Part shown: positions 1-9,900 of the stretch, in pieces
How the letters are laid out: every line of letters starts with the position of its first letter
Numbering within the stretch: position 1 is the first letter of the stretch
DNA from: Clostridiaceae bacterium
GTDB lineage: Bacteria; Bacillota; Clostridia; Monoglobales; Firm-18
Reading direction: 5' to 3'
Length of the DNA: 18,531 nt
Assembly: GCA_012511915.1 (NCBI GenBank)
Contig: JAAZFB010000304.1
Span: forward strand, 1 to 18,531
Program-made: the position numbers and the translations under genes
Notes under the pieces: generated by a model
What the model saw: only the letters and a program-made list of their open reading frames with translations
Told to the model about the DNA's origin: nothing
The model's database searches: none

Positions 1-1
1 C

Positions 2-380
2 GGCGAGCATGAAGAAATATCTAGTGCTATCGATGCCGCACAAGTAGAAATTGATTCGAGCACGACGATACCGCCAACAGATTTGGAAAAAGATAATACT
101 GTTTTTAATGATCACAATAATGAAACAGTGGAAGGTACAAAAGACTTTGAGAAAGCAGATAAAGAAAATGCAGCTGAACCTATTAGTGTTTTAGATATAC
201 CGGAACAAGCAGAAGAACCTGTAGAGAGTAATAAAGACTCTGACATACCCCTTATACAAGGTAAGGGGAAGGATGAGGATTATTTAGCTTATAAAGAATA
301 TGTAATGTCTAAAAAGAAATCACCGACGTCCCAATTTCAGCTATTTAGTGAACCAACTCCCAATATATTATCACAAACTT
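2..380 (+). other. Acidic, low-complexity N-terminal linker of the giant protein
   Basis: About 125 residues rich in Glu, Asp, Asn and Ser, with short Pro-containing spacers such as EQAEEPVESNKDSD, followed by a short basic patch (MSKKKSP near 307-327). No globular pattern or hydrophobic segment is visible. In secreted giant proteins such a stretch often lies between the signal peptide and the first folded domain. That makes an upstream signal peptide likely, but it is not seen here. Confidence 0.6.
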
Positions 381-3300
381 TGGGAACAAAGCAAAATCCG
401 GTTGAAATAACTTCATTGGGAAGATATGACTTTTGCGTGGATCAGTACCCCGGAGGACAGCCGACAGAGCTTTGGTTTGCATTCGAGATTGCAGAAGATA
501 TGGAGATCAAGATCGAAGGGGTTGATGGTCCTGAATTTTTTGCTGAGGGATTCAATGTGCAGTATATTCAATATACGGTATTATATGATGGGACAGGTAC
601 TAATGTTATTGGAAGAACTTTTTGGGAGCCTATGTATTTAAGCCTTACGGCGGGGAGATATTTGATTAAAGCGCAAAATGCCTATGGTCATCCGGGAGGA
701 GAACCACAATACTATGATGCGATTTATGAAGGAAGTTATTCATACATTATCAATCAGGCACTGACACCACCAACACTTTCTGCAAATTCCGCAACAGGCG
801 GGGTATACCCAACAACACAATTGGTAGAATTTAGTGCAGTTCCGGCAGGACAGAAGATACTCTATTCAACAGAAAATTCCTATCCACAAGATAATGGTAT
901 TGAATATCTCAATACCCCTGTTGAGATTTCTCAATCATGTTCATTATGGGCAACTACAGTTGTACTGGATGAATTTAGTAATGTAATAGATTATAGTAGA
1001 ATAATTAGGCTTGTGTTTATAATATCCGATCAAGCATTGCCTGCAATAACATATGTTAATGATCCTCAAGATGCGGTTACAAATGAATATACCGAAGACG
1101 ATTTGATTTATTGGCAAATGGATGTAACACAAAGCGGATATTATGCAATTCAGTCAGCCGCCTCAAGTTGGGGATATTATACATATGATTGGACATTGTA
1201 TGACAGCAGTTTAAATGTTATTACAGAAGGACGAAGTCCTATCGGGTCTGAAGATAGCGCTTCTCCGATAAATGTTTATATAAGTAACCCCGGGATATAC
1301 TATTTTAGTTTTCAGGTATACTACCAAGAAACATTTAAACCAAAATTCTGGAAGTTGCTTCAACCACCGACAATATCACCTGATGGGGGTAGTTTTGATA
1401 CACTCCAAACAGTAGCTATAAATGCGCCGAACGGCGAAGACATATATTATAAGATAGTTGAATTCATTAATGTTTGGGATGACCCCTATGCTGATTCCGT
1501 TCTATATTCAGCGCCAATAACTATCCGATACGATTCAACTATTATGACATATGTTCAGAGCGGTAACAACAAAAGCCCGGTTGTAAATGCGACCTTTAAC
1601 TTTGACAATGCGCCGACTGAACCTACTTTTAATGTTGATTACGACAATGTATATCCTGTAGGTTATCAACTTGAAATAACAAGTCAGGGGAATGACATAT
1701 ATTATTTATTCTCTTCTGATTATTTCAATTCAGAAGAGATTTATAATCAAGGAACAAAATATACAGGCCCTATTACTTTGGATAAGTCTATGGAGGAATA
1801 CGGGTATATTTATATAAATGCAGTAAGTGTAAATAGTTATGGCATAATAAGCGGAGTTTCAGGGGTTAACTTAAGGCTTGGGATAGCAAAACCTACCATC
1901 ATGCCTTCGACTTCTCATAGCGTTGTATCGTTTGATACTCCACAGCTTGTTACTTTAACGAGTACTGACAGTTCGTTTAAAATCTATTATAATATAAATT
2001 CTCAGTATGAGCCTGATAGTAGTGATATTCTGTACACGGGCACTCCGATTGCGGTAGATACTGCAACATACCTAAAGGCGAGAGTCTATGATGAATTGAA
2101 TTCCGAATGGTCTGATTCGGAATATGCTTATTATCATATTAATCAGCCAAAACTGTTACAAGAAGGCACAGAATATAACAATTGTTTAGTTTATTATGAA
2201 CCTGATAATGAAAACCAATACAAGATAAACATATCTGCAGATGGCGATTATAGTATACAATTGGAGAAATCTAATAGCTATAGTAATTTATCCATGACAT
2301 TATATGACTCCGTTGGTAATGTTGTTGCAAATGGCGTAAATAACGGAAATATAATTAACATTGAAACTTCACTTACACAAGGGGAGTATACTTTAAGTGT
2401 CATAAGCGGTGAGTATTACTCATTTGCGTACTATAGTATTTCATATAAGAAATCCATATCTATGCCGAAATTTACAGAACCCCAGTCTTATTATGAGAGC
2501 GGTAAGTGGTATAATGCTTATTCAAGTCCTACGGTTATTCATATTACAGCTGAAGAAGGTACGAATATTTATTATGGGATAAATACCACTCCAAATACAT
2601 TATATGATTCTCAAACAGGATTAACCCTTGCATATGATAATTATTATTATAGTGTTACCATATATGCTTATGCCGAAAAGGAAGGAGTAATAAGTCAACA
2701 GGCATCCGCGGAGTATTATATAGACAGTTATAAACCGCAGTTTAATTATCCAAGCGGAGGCAGATATCAATACAGTAAGGATAATGGAGAGAACTATAAT
2801 AATTTCAGTAATTATTCGCCTTCACCTTCAGTGTTATACGGAGAGGTGCTTCTGAAGACAAAGAGCAACTCTGTATATGATTACGGTACAGGTGTCGAAA
2901 AAGTAAAATACTATATTTCAACCGATAACGGCGAAAGCTTCTCTTATCTCGGGGAAGCCGGCATTAACGATGCTTTAGTATGGGATACAACTCAGACGGT
3001 CAGCACCGAAGCAAGCGGAGTAATCCTTAAATCACTATTGGTGGATTATGTTGGGAATATTAGCGATGATGATCCGTATCAATCATATGCTTCATATCCT
3101 TTTACGATAAAGAATGTACCAACTACTCCTACTCAAAATGTTACACTGCTTGCGGATAAGGCAAAGATTACAGTTAACTGGCAGAGCGTAGATGGTGCGA
3201 GCCAATACCATGTCTACCGTGCAGAATCAAGAGAACAATTAGATATTACAACAACACCTGTATACAGCTGTAATTATTACGACACATATTATAGTGAATG

Positions 3301-6300
3301 GTTTTATAACCCATTTGATGTAGGAAAACAATACTATTATGCTGTGACCGTTGTGGATGCAAGGGGTATAGAAAGCCAGAGGGCATATCCTCAGGAAGGT
3401 TTTGCAGTGCCCATAGCTGATGCTGAGTTGCCCGAAATATGGATCGGAGTCAGCGATGGACAAATCACCAATACTAATTCCTTATACTTTGATGCAAATG
3501 ATAATGTAAGTATAGTAAAGTTTAAGGCGGAGATAACACCGCAAAATTCAAATGTCATTACTTTATTTGATTTAACTTATGATAACTATACCGCTTATAG
3601 AAGCGAAAATATCGATATAAGCATGTTAGAGGATGGGGATTATGCTTTAGATGTTACTTGTTATGACTCGTTTTCTAATATGTCTACAAAGAATATAACG
3701 TTCACTATAGATAGAACAGCTCCGGAGATAGTAACCGGTGTAACGGCGTCTACCCTCCCACTTGGAGTTAGACTTGATTGGCAGGCAAGTGCATCTACTG
3801 ATTTAAATTATTACAGTATTTATGTTGCAGATCAACAAGACGGTAATTTTTCACAATATACATCTACATATTCAGACACAACATCATATAATGTTTATGC
3901 TGATGATACTAAAATCGGATTATCTGCATATTTCAAAATAATTGCACAGGATATAGCAGGTAACACAAGTGAATTTTCTCAAGCGGTTAGTGGCATATAT
4001 GGTGATTATGTGCCAAGGTTGCGTATCGCTGAACAGCCTTCCCCCGGGAAATCATTATATATCTATTATAGCGGATTTAAGTATGGTGAAACAATAAACT
4101 TTTATTTGGATCAAAGCCAGACACCCTTTCAAACGGCGACATCCGGAGAATATGAAAACGCTTTTCTTTTCGAAATTCCATATTCCTTCACAGGCACACA
4201 TTCCATTCGCGCAAAAGGTATGTCTGAAGCAGTGGGGAATGAAAAAACCAGAGAGGTTACATTTAAATTTGCGGTTGTGGACTTCGCCGCAGGTCTGACT
4301 GTGCCGGAAAAAAATGTATTGGCCGGTAGCAATCTCAATTATACTTTTAGTGGCTTTCCTTCATCCAAATATGTAAAGATTTATTTGGATGATACTTATA
4401 TGCAGGAACAGTATACATATCAAGGTGATACCTCCGGTTACATAGCAATTCCATCAGATGCCGCAACGGGTAAAGCATTACTTCGTGTAGTGAATGAAGA
4501 AGCGGGAATTGAAATCAGTGAGTCTATAACAATACAGACAAGGGTAAATAGTGTTCCGATCATTACAGCGACGCCGACGGGTACAGGGAAGATTAACTTG
4601 CAGGTATCGAACTATTCTGCATACGAGCAAATTGAGTTATACGTTAACGGAGAAAAACAAAGTGACGTTACTGCAAACTATTATGGGAGTTATGGGATTT
4701 ATCCTTATTCATTGCCGGGAATAGGTCAGTATGAAAAATTCTTAATAAAAACTATCGGCAAAACAAATGGAAAGGTAGCAGAACTGATTTACGAGGCACC
4801 CGAACTTATGCCTGCTTTGAGTGTTGACCAAACAATAATTCTTGGTCAAAGTTTTAGTATGGGTATTTCCGGCTTTTTGTATAATGAAAATGTCGATATA
4901 TATATTGATGATACTTTAATAACCACAAAACAGACAAATAGTGAAGGAAGCATCACCCATAATTATACCTTTGTTTACAATAATGAATTATCAACATTGG
5001 GAGGACATATTATAAAGGTTAAAGGTGATACAAGTAATTTAGAGAAAACAGCAAGGATTGTTTTAACTGCACCTGATCAAACATTAACATTAATGACGGA
5101 ACCAATATTGACACAAACACTGCAATTATTTGTTACCGGATTTATACCAAGCGAAAGTGTAAGATTCTATCTTAATGGTCAGCTTTTGGGAAGTGCCAAT
5201 GCTGATTCAAATGGTGATGCAAGTTATATAATTAATTCATTGGACGAAATATCACCCTATGTATTCATGGCTGTTGGTAATACTAGCGGTTTTTCGGCTC
5301 ATTCGTTATGGGCTGAGCAAGGGGATAGTTTATCTGTGAATTATCAGGGTAATGCAATACCCGGAGGAAATATAGTCCTTTCAGTCAGTGGACTTTTGCC
5401 GGGGGAAGCATTTGAATTATACATTAATAATTATATTACTTTGACAGATGTTTCCGATGAAAATGGGACAAAGACAATTAATGTTACAATACCATCAAAT
5501 TATGAGAAAAACAGTATAGCGATTTTGATTATGGGGACAAATTCATTTAAATCAAAAGAATTAACAGTTCCTGTAACTATAACAGCACCGTCAATTACTG
5601 TTTCCCCTTCTAGTACAAATGCGGGTTCCGGTATTACAATATCTTATCAAGGTTTTATTCCCAATGAAGATATAATATACTATTTCGATAATAGGCAAAT
5701 AATATTAACAGGTAACGAATATATATTGCCGCCTTATATTGATGAAGGTACATATGAGGTTATAGCAATCGGAAGTATTAGCAAAAAGCTTGCAAAGACA
5801 AATGTTAATGTTGGGGCCTATACACCTGAATTGACACTAAGTAATTACAATCCGATACCAAAAGACTCATTAAATATTACGGTTTCAGACTTAATTGAAA
5901 GTGATAATGTGGCATTATACTCGGATAATAATCTTTTGACTACTCAGGGGAGTATAAGTCCAGTTAATGGCGAGGTTAATATTGAACATAACTTATCTCC
6001 GAATATTATTCCGGGCGAACATACGATAAAAGCTGTATTAGAAGAATCTATTACAGAAATTACAAAGACGTTTTCTGTGGCATCTGTTATTCCTTCTGTT
6101 GAAGTAAGCCAAGGAGAGGGATTTAGTGCTGTTTTAAATATAAGTGGGTTTTTGCCAAATGAAATATTAGATATATTCTATGATAATAGGTTGGTAACGA
6201 ACTTTCCTTCGACACAAGCAGATGGCAACGGGGCACTGGTTCTCCAATATCAATTCAGTGTATTTACTTCTCCGGGAATACATGGCTTTAGGGCTGTGGG

Positions 6301-6943
6301 TCGTGAGAGTAAGGCAAGAGCATTTTCGAACTATGAGGTTACTGTTCAAGGCCCAATTCTTTCAGCACTTAATGTGCACGGTTATGCTGAAGGAAAAGGC
6401 GGGATGACGATTAATTTAACTGCAGTAAACTTTGATGGAAATGTTGCAGTAAAAGTTTATTTTAATGATATTGATATTACACCGCTTAATGCTGTTACAA
6501 ATGGTGACGGTATATTAAATACCGTTTATACGTTGCCTGAATTTATGGAGGACGGAATATACAGGTTTAAGGTTGAAGCTTCTTCTACAGGACAGATTGC
6601 GTTGGCTGATGTAAAGATTGATACTACACCTCCGGATATACCTGTTGTATTTGCTGCCTCAACTAAAAGAGAAATAACCCTTTCCTGGAATAAGGTCAAT
6701 GCGCCTGATGTGGATTCATACATGATATACAGAAAAGCAGTTGATGATTCAGAATATATGCAGGTAGCTGAAATTGAAGAAACGGCAAACAGTATTATTC
6801 AAACGTTCTCACTTGAACCAAGCATTAATACAGTTAGTGCAGGAAAAACATATTCATATTTAGTTTATGCAATTGATAGACTTGGCAATCAAAGTTCTGC
6901 ATCACAGACTGTAGAAACTTCACTTTTACAAGACAGAGTGTAA
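2..6943 (+). CDS. Giant multidomain extracellular protein, first segment (5' end outside window; ends at in-frame TAA)
   Basis: This segment has 2313 codons and is open to the left edge. The frame is already coding from base 2 (residues GEHEEISSAIDAAQ), so the TTG at 83 is not a credible start: no Shine-Dalgarno precedes it and no signal peptide follows. The order is an acidic linker, prepeptidase-C-like and chitobiase-C-like beta domains, Ig and Fn3 domains, ten copies of a G-F-x-P-x-E module, and a final Fn3. I count only five cysteines in about 2,300 residues, as is usual for exported Gram-positive proteins. There are no catalytic motifs and no membrane segments. The likely role is structural or adhesive, at the cell surface or secreted. 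The segment ends at a TAA directly after a complete Fn3 domain, but the same frame continues beyond it with the Ig-like domain expected next. It is therefore probably the first part of one interrupted gene, not a complete protein. Confidence 0.85.
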   Translation, partial: GEHEEISSAIDAAQVEIDSSTTIPPTDLEKDNTVFNDHNNETVEGTKDFEKADKENAAEPISVLDIPEQAEEPVESNKDSDIPLIQGKGKDEDYLAYKEYVMSKKKSPTSQFQLFSEPTPNILSQTLGTKQNPVEITSLGRYDFCVDQYPGGQPTELWFAFEIAEDMEIKIEGVDGPEFFAEGFNVQYIQYTVLYDGTGTNVIGRTFWEPMYLSLTAGRYLIKAQNAYGHPGGEPQYYDAIYEGSYSYIINQALTPPTLSANSATGGVYPTTQLVEFSAVPAGQKILYSTENSYPQDNGIEYLNTPVEISQSCSLWATTVVLDEFSNVIDYSRIIRLVFIISDQALPAITYVNDPQDAVTNEYTEDDLIYWQMDVTQSGYYAIQSAASSWGYYTYDWTLYDSSLNVITEGRSPIGSEDSASPINVYISNPGIYYFSFQVYYQETFKPKFWKLLQPPTISPDGGSFDTLQTVAINAPNGEDIYYKIVEFINVWDDPYADSVLYSAPITIRYDSTIMTYVQSGNNKSPVVNATFNFDNAPTEPTFNVDYDNVYPVGYQLEITSQGNDIYYLFSSDYFNSEEIYNQGTKYTGPITLDKSMEEYGYIYINAVSVNSYGIISGVSGVNLRLGIAKPTIMPSTSHSVVSFDTPQLVTLTSTDSSFKIYYNINSQYEPDSSDILYTGTPIAVDTATYLKARVYDELNSEWSDSEYAYYHINQPKLLQEGTEYNNCLVYYEPDNENQYKINISADGDYSIQLEKSNSYSNLSMTLYDSVGNVVANGVNNGNIINIETSLTQGEYTLSVISGEYYSFAYYSISYKKSISMPKFTEPQSYYESGKWYNAYSSPTVIHITAEEGTNIYYGINTTPNTLYDSQTGLTLAYDNYYYSVTIYAYAEKEGVISQQASAEYYIDSYKPQFNYPSGGRYQYSKDNGENYNNFSNYSPSPSVLYGEVLLKTKSNSVYDYGTGVEKVKYYISTDNGESFSYLGEAGINDALVWDTTQTVSTEASGVILKSLLVDYVGNISDDDPYQSYASYPFTIKNVPTTPTQNVTLLADKAKITVNWQSVDGASQYHVYRAESREQLDITTTPVYSCNYYDTYYSEWFYNPFDVGKQYYYAVTVVDARGIESQRAYPQEGFAVPIADAELPEIWIGVSDGQITNTNSLYFDANDNVSIVKFKAEITPQNSNVITLFDLTYDNYTAYRSENIDISMLEDGDYALDVTCYDSFSNMSTKNITFTIDRTAPEIVTGVTASTLPLGVRLDWQASASTDLNYYSIYVADQQDGNFSQYTSTYSDTTSYNVYADDTKIGLSAYFKIIAQDIAGNTSEFSQAVSGIYGDYVPRLRIAEQPSPGKSLYIYYSGFKYGETINFYLDQSQTPFQTATSGEYENAFLFEIPYSFTGTHSIRAKGMSEAVGNEKTREVTFKFAVVDFAAGLTVPEKNVLAGSNLNYTFSGFPSSKYVKIYLDDTYMQEQYTYQGDTSGYIAIPSDAATGKALLRVVNEEAGIEISESITIQTRVNSVPIITATPTGTGKINLQVSNYSAYEQIELYVNGEKQSDVTANYYGSYGIYPYSLPGIGQYEKFLIKTIGKTNGKVAELIYEAPELMPALSVDQTIILGQSFSMGISGFLYNENVDIYIDDTLITTKQTNSEGSITHNYTFVYNNELSTLGGHIIKVKGDTSNLEKTARIVLTAPDQTLTLMTEPILTQTLQLFVTGFIPSESVRFYLNGQLLGSANADSNGDASYIINSLDEISPYVFMAVGNTSGFSAHSLWAEQGDSLSVNYQGNAIPGGNIVLSVSGLLPGEAFELYINNYITLTDVSDENGTKTINVTIPSNYEKNSIAILIMGTNSFKSKELTVPVTITAPSITVSPSSTNAGSGITISYQGFIPNEDIIYYFDNRQIILTGNEYILPPYIDEGTYEVIAIGSISKKLAKTNVNVGAYTPELTLSNYNPIPKDSLNITVSDLIESDNVALYSDNNLLTTQGSISPVNGEVNIEHNLSPNIIPGEHTIKAVLEESITEITKTFSVASVIPSVEVSQGEGFSAVLNISGFLPNEILDIFYDNRLVTNFPSTQADGNGALVLQYQFSVFTSPGIHGFRAVGRESKARAFSNYEVTVQGPILSALNVHGYAEGKGGMTINLTAVNFDGNVAVKVYFNDIDITPLNAVTNGDGILNTVYTLPEFMEDGIYRFKVEASSTGQIALADVKIDTTPPDIPVVFAASTKREITLSWNKVNAPDVDSYMIYRKAVDDSEYMQVAEIEETANSIIQTFSLEPSINTVSAGKTYSYLVYAIDRLGNQSSASQTVETSLLQDRV
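390..2725 (+). other. Alternating prepeptidase-C-like and chitobiase-C-terminal-like beta domains, Tyr-rich
   Basis: Two domain types alternate. The prepeptidase-C-like ones (about 390-760, 1036-1365, 2146-2450) have the pattern of a polar beta strand, a 'LYDSxxNV' turn and a final 'G-x-Y-x-[FL]-x-[VI]' strand, for example TLYDSSLNVITEG and MTLYDSVGNVVANG. The chitobiase/hexosaminidase C-terminal-like ones (about 760-1035, 1366-1605, 1608-1880, 1881-2145, 2451-2725) start with Pro-x-[IF] and carry an 'IYY' strand after a short acidic loop, as in GEDIYYKI, GNDIYYLF, SFKIYYNI and GTNIYYGI. The assignments come from motif memory, without a profile search. Both families occur as accessory modules in secreted carbohydrate-active and protease-type proteins, so ligand binding or spacing is plausible. 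Confidence 0.55.
2726..4000 (+). other. Ig-like / Fn3 / Ig-like / Fn3 module run
   Basis: An Ig-like domain (2726-3115, with YYISTDNGESFSYLG and a 'DYVGNIS' end strand) is followed by Fn3 (3116-3430; TVNWQSVDGASQYHVYR, then QYYYAVTVVDARGIES). Next comes an Ig-like domain (3431-3725; DGDYALDVTCYDSFSNMS, then TFTIDRTAP) and a second Fn3 (3719-4000; RLDWQASASTDLNYYSIYVAD). The Fn3 signatures are the Trp after the B strand, the 'Y-x-[VI]-Y' strand and the late 'Y-[YF]-x-[VI]-x-[AV]-x-D' strand. They recur through the second segment, linking the two. Confidence 0.7.
4004..6625 (+). repeat. Ten tandem protein modules with G-F-x-P-x-E-x-V-x-x-Y signature
   Basis: Ten diverged copies of roughly 80-95 residues start near 4004, 4277, 4553, 4808, 5077, 5324, 5591, 5822, 6089 and 6356. 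Each has a core strand-turn-strand: SGFKYGETINFYLDQ, SGFPSSKYVKIYLDD, SNYSAYEQIELYVNG, SGFLYNENVDIYIDD, TGFIPSESVRFYLNG, SGLLPGEAFELYINN, QGFIPNEDIIYYFDN, SDLIESDNVALYSDN, SGFLPNEILDIFYDN, VNFDGNVAVKVYFND. Most copies then have 'G-x-H-x-[IF]-[KR]-A-x-G', for example GTHSIRAKG and GIHGFRAVG. The DNA of the copies is well diverged, so this is an old duplication. The fold is probably Ig-like. I do not recognise a named family with certainty. Confidence 0.75.
6626..6940 (+). other. Fn3 domain immediately before the in-frame stop
   Basis: The domain opens with DTTPPDIPVVFAAS, has the Trp strand ITLSWNKVNAPDVDSYMIYR and the closing strand YSYLVYAIDRLGNQSS, then linker residues LLQDRV. It is complete. 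The stop falls in the linker where every other Fn3 in the region passes into an Ig-like domain. Confidence 0.75.
6941..6943 (+). other. In-frame TAA interrupting a continuing reading frame
   Basis: The codons around it read GAC AGA GTG TAA CCG ACG ATT. The same frame continues without another stop for 1524 codons and begins with the Ig-like start PTISQFNTNTSG. At equivalent Fn3-to-Ig junctions in the window the residue before the Pro is S, V, N, P, L or K, and K (AAA), L (TTA) or S (TCA) would need only one base change to give TAA. No ribosome binding site and no ATG follow within 168 bases. Confidence 0.8.
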
Positions 6944-9900
6944 CCGACGATTTCGCAGTTTAATACAAATACAAGCGGTTATTATAATTCTAAATATATT
7001 ATTAAGGGTAATGTTAATTTCATCATCAGAGTAACCGATGATCAACATGCAACGACTGCTGATTTAAAATACACTTCTGATGGAATTAACTTTTCAACTA
7101 TTGCTGAAGGTGTGCCGTTAACATTTGATTATAGCAATAACGGTATTCATTATTACAGAGCAAACATAAGCTTTGATGCCAAAACTGTTAACGACGGGTT
7201 ATATCAATTTATATTAACTGCCTTTGATTTAAGCGGTAAATCAAAGAATAGCAGTATTGAGTACTATGTGGATAATACCCCGCCACTTACTCCCACATCG
7301 GTAACTGCTGTGGCAGGTCCCAAATATGTTACATTAAACTGGACATATCCTTCGACAGAGGAAGTACCCTATGGTTTTTATCTTTATTATGGTACATCGC
7401 CTGAAAATATGACCTGGACCACAATTTATGACAATGTAAGAACATTTAAAATAGCAAATTTAAACCCCTTAACAACTTATTATTTTTCTGTATCAACATT
7501 TGATAGGGCATACAATGAAAGCGAAAGAACAACACCGATTACCGAGACACCTATTTTAGACACCCAAAGTCCGGTTATTACCTCTGTATCACCGAATAAT
7601 GATTCAAGGATGAAAAACATCAGCCTATCTATATCAGGGACAGATAATGTTGGTATAACAGGGTATGATGTATCTATTGCACCTTTTGGCAGTGATGAAT
7701 ACAGTTTTCTTGCCAGCTGCAACGGTTATTTCTATTATACGAATACAGACTATAATGGCAAATATACATTCAAAATTGTTGCTAAGGACGCCTCGGATAA
7801 TTTTTCAGAGCCCGTTTATGCTACATATGTTTTAGACATAATACCACCGCAAGATATTACGAGCTTGACTGCGGCAGCAGGTGCGGGTGGCATTTCCCTT
7901 GTTTGGGATAAGGTTTTAGATATTGATATTTCAAGATATTATCTTTACAGAAAGACATTGGGTGAAAATGATTATACGCTATACAGATATATAAGCCCGA
8001 TTACATCTAATGAAAAGATGAGTTATGTAGACTATGATGTTACAAGCGGGCAAGAATATTTTTACAAGGTAAATTCTTATGATGATTTGTATAATATAAG
8101 TGGATTTTCAAATGCAGTTTCGGCAATTGCCGCAACTTATTCAGCAACCTTTACGGTAACACCTAATACTGAAGTAAAGCCCGGTTCCGTGCTTAATTTC
8201 CACGCTGAGGGTCTTAGACCTAATGAATACGTTACAGGGTATATAGATGATGGGCAAATAATAACCGGTTATACTGATAATAACGGTGTTTTTGATTATA
8301 ACTGGAGTTATGTAAAAAATACTACAGAAGGTCAGCACATAATAAAATTAGCCGCCAGTTACAGTAATGTTGAGGTTTCTGCAAATATTGATACTGTTAC
8401 ACAAAAGCTTTCACCCGTTGGGAATGTATCTGCACAGCCTGATGTAATGAAGGTTACGTTGACTTGGGACAGCCTATCGGGCGCTTCGTATTATAACATC
8501 TATAGAAAGATTGACGACGGTCAGATGCTGCTTTTAGTGGAAAAAATATACTCAAGACAATATACCGATTTGAGTGTTGAAAAGAACAAGACCTATACAT
8601 ATTGTGTTGCGGGTGTGGATAAATACGGTACGGTAGGTGAATATAGCATTGAAGCCATTGCTATTGCTGTAGCGGACATGATAGTGCCTGAGGTTGTAAT
8701 GTTTTCAAGCAATAGAAGCGGAGATATTCTTAAACTTATAGCATCTGCATCAGATGATGTTCGACTAAAAGATATAAGATTTAAGTTTAAGAATAATACA
8801 GACAGTGAATATACAGAAATAACAACTATACCGTTTGCGGATAATAAACTCCAGGCATCTGTTACATATGAATTTGATACATCTATGCTTGCAGTTGGAA
8901 CTTACACTATAGTTGCAGAGGTGTTTGACGGGGCTAACAATGTATCTACTCCAAAGCAGATAACAATGTATATAAGTAATGAACTTCCTGCTGCGCCTGC
9001 AAGTATTAATGCAAGCGCCGGACAGATGAGAATTAATCTTACATGGACAAAACCGGCAGATACAGTTAATGAGAATTCATTATATAAGATATACAGAAAG
9101 ATGGATACGGGTGAATATACACTTATCAGTTCAACTAACCTGACTCAATATTTAGACACTGCAGTATCATTCGGGAATAGTTATATGTATAAGATTACTG
9201 CAGTTGATTCATACGGAAGAGAAAGTTCAAGTATTGAGATGGATACATATATAACACCGCTTGCAGATACGACTAACCCTGTAATAAACGGCTTTTTGCC
9301 AATGGCAGGAACAAAAATAAGCAAAGTAGTTACTTTAGGTGTCTTAGCAAATGACAATGTTGGGGTTGCATATATTGATATATTTGTTGAGGATGGAAAC
9401 GGTAATTATATTGGGGTAGGAAGAACAAATACCGGTAGTATTACATTTGATACATCTATAGCGAAGAAAAGTGGAACACTGACTTTTAAAGCTGTTGCAT
9501 TTGATGGAGCCGGTAATACTTTTGAATCGAGCGTCAGTTATACAGTCGATAATGTATCACCTGAAAAACCGATGCTGGAAGCGAACGGGAGCGAACTCAA
9601 GGTTGAATTAAGATGGAGTATGCCTGCTATAGCGGAGGACTTTTCAAAGTATAACATATATAAGGGGACAAGCCCTGATGATATTGCATCTTTTACTAAA
9701 ATTGCAGATACCGTTTCAAGCGTTTATGTGGATGATGCCAATATACAATATGCATATTATGTGACTTCAGTAGATATGCTTGGGAACGAGAGCGAGCCGT
9801 CTAATGTTGTGATTTGTCAGCCCGGAAGTGCTGCTACACCTCCAATTATTATAAGTATTGAGCCGAAGGAAGGCGCTGCAATAAGAACAGAGGCAGATAT

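Noticed and set aside
9..47. ATG followed by MKKYLVLSM, resembling the start of a signal peptide
   Set aside because: It is in another frame and stops after 12 codons (TAG).
83..85. TTG as start codon of the first segment
   Set aside because: The frame is open and coding-like back to base 2, there is no Shine-Dalgarno, and no signal peptide follows. The gene starts upstream of the window.
4004..6625. Recombination-prone DNA repeat array
   Set aside because: The copies are similar only at protein level. I see no long identical DNA stretches, so this is not a recent duplication, CRISPR array or mobile element.
7112..7114. GTG as an independent start of the middle segment
   Set aside because: The purine-rich GAAGG is only one base upstream, and the 168 bases before it encode the first half of an Ig-like domain in the same frame.
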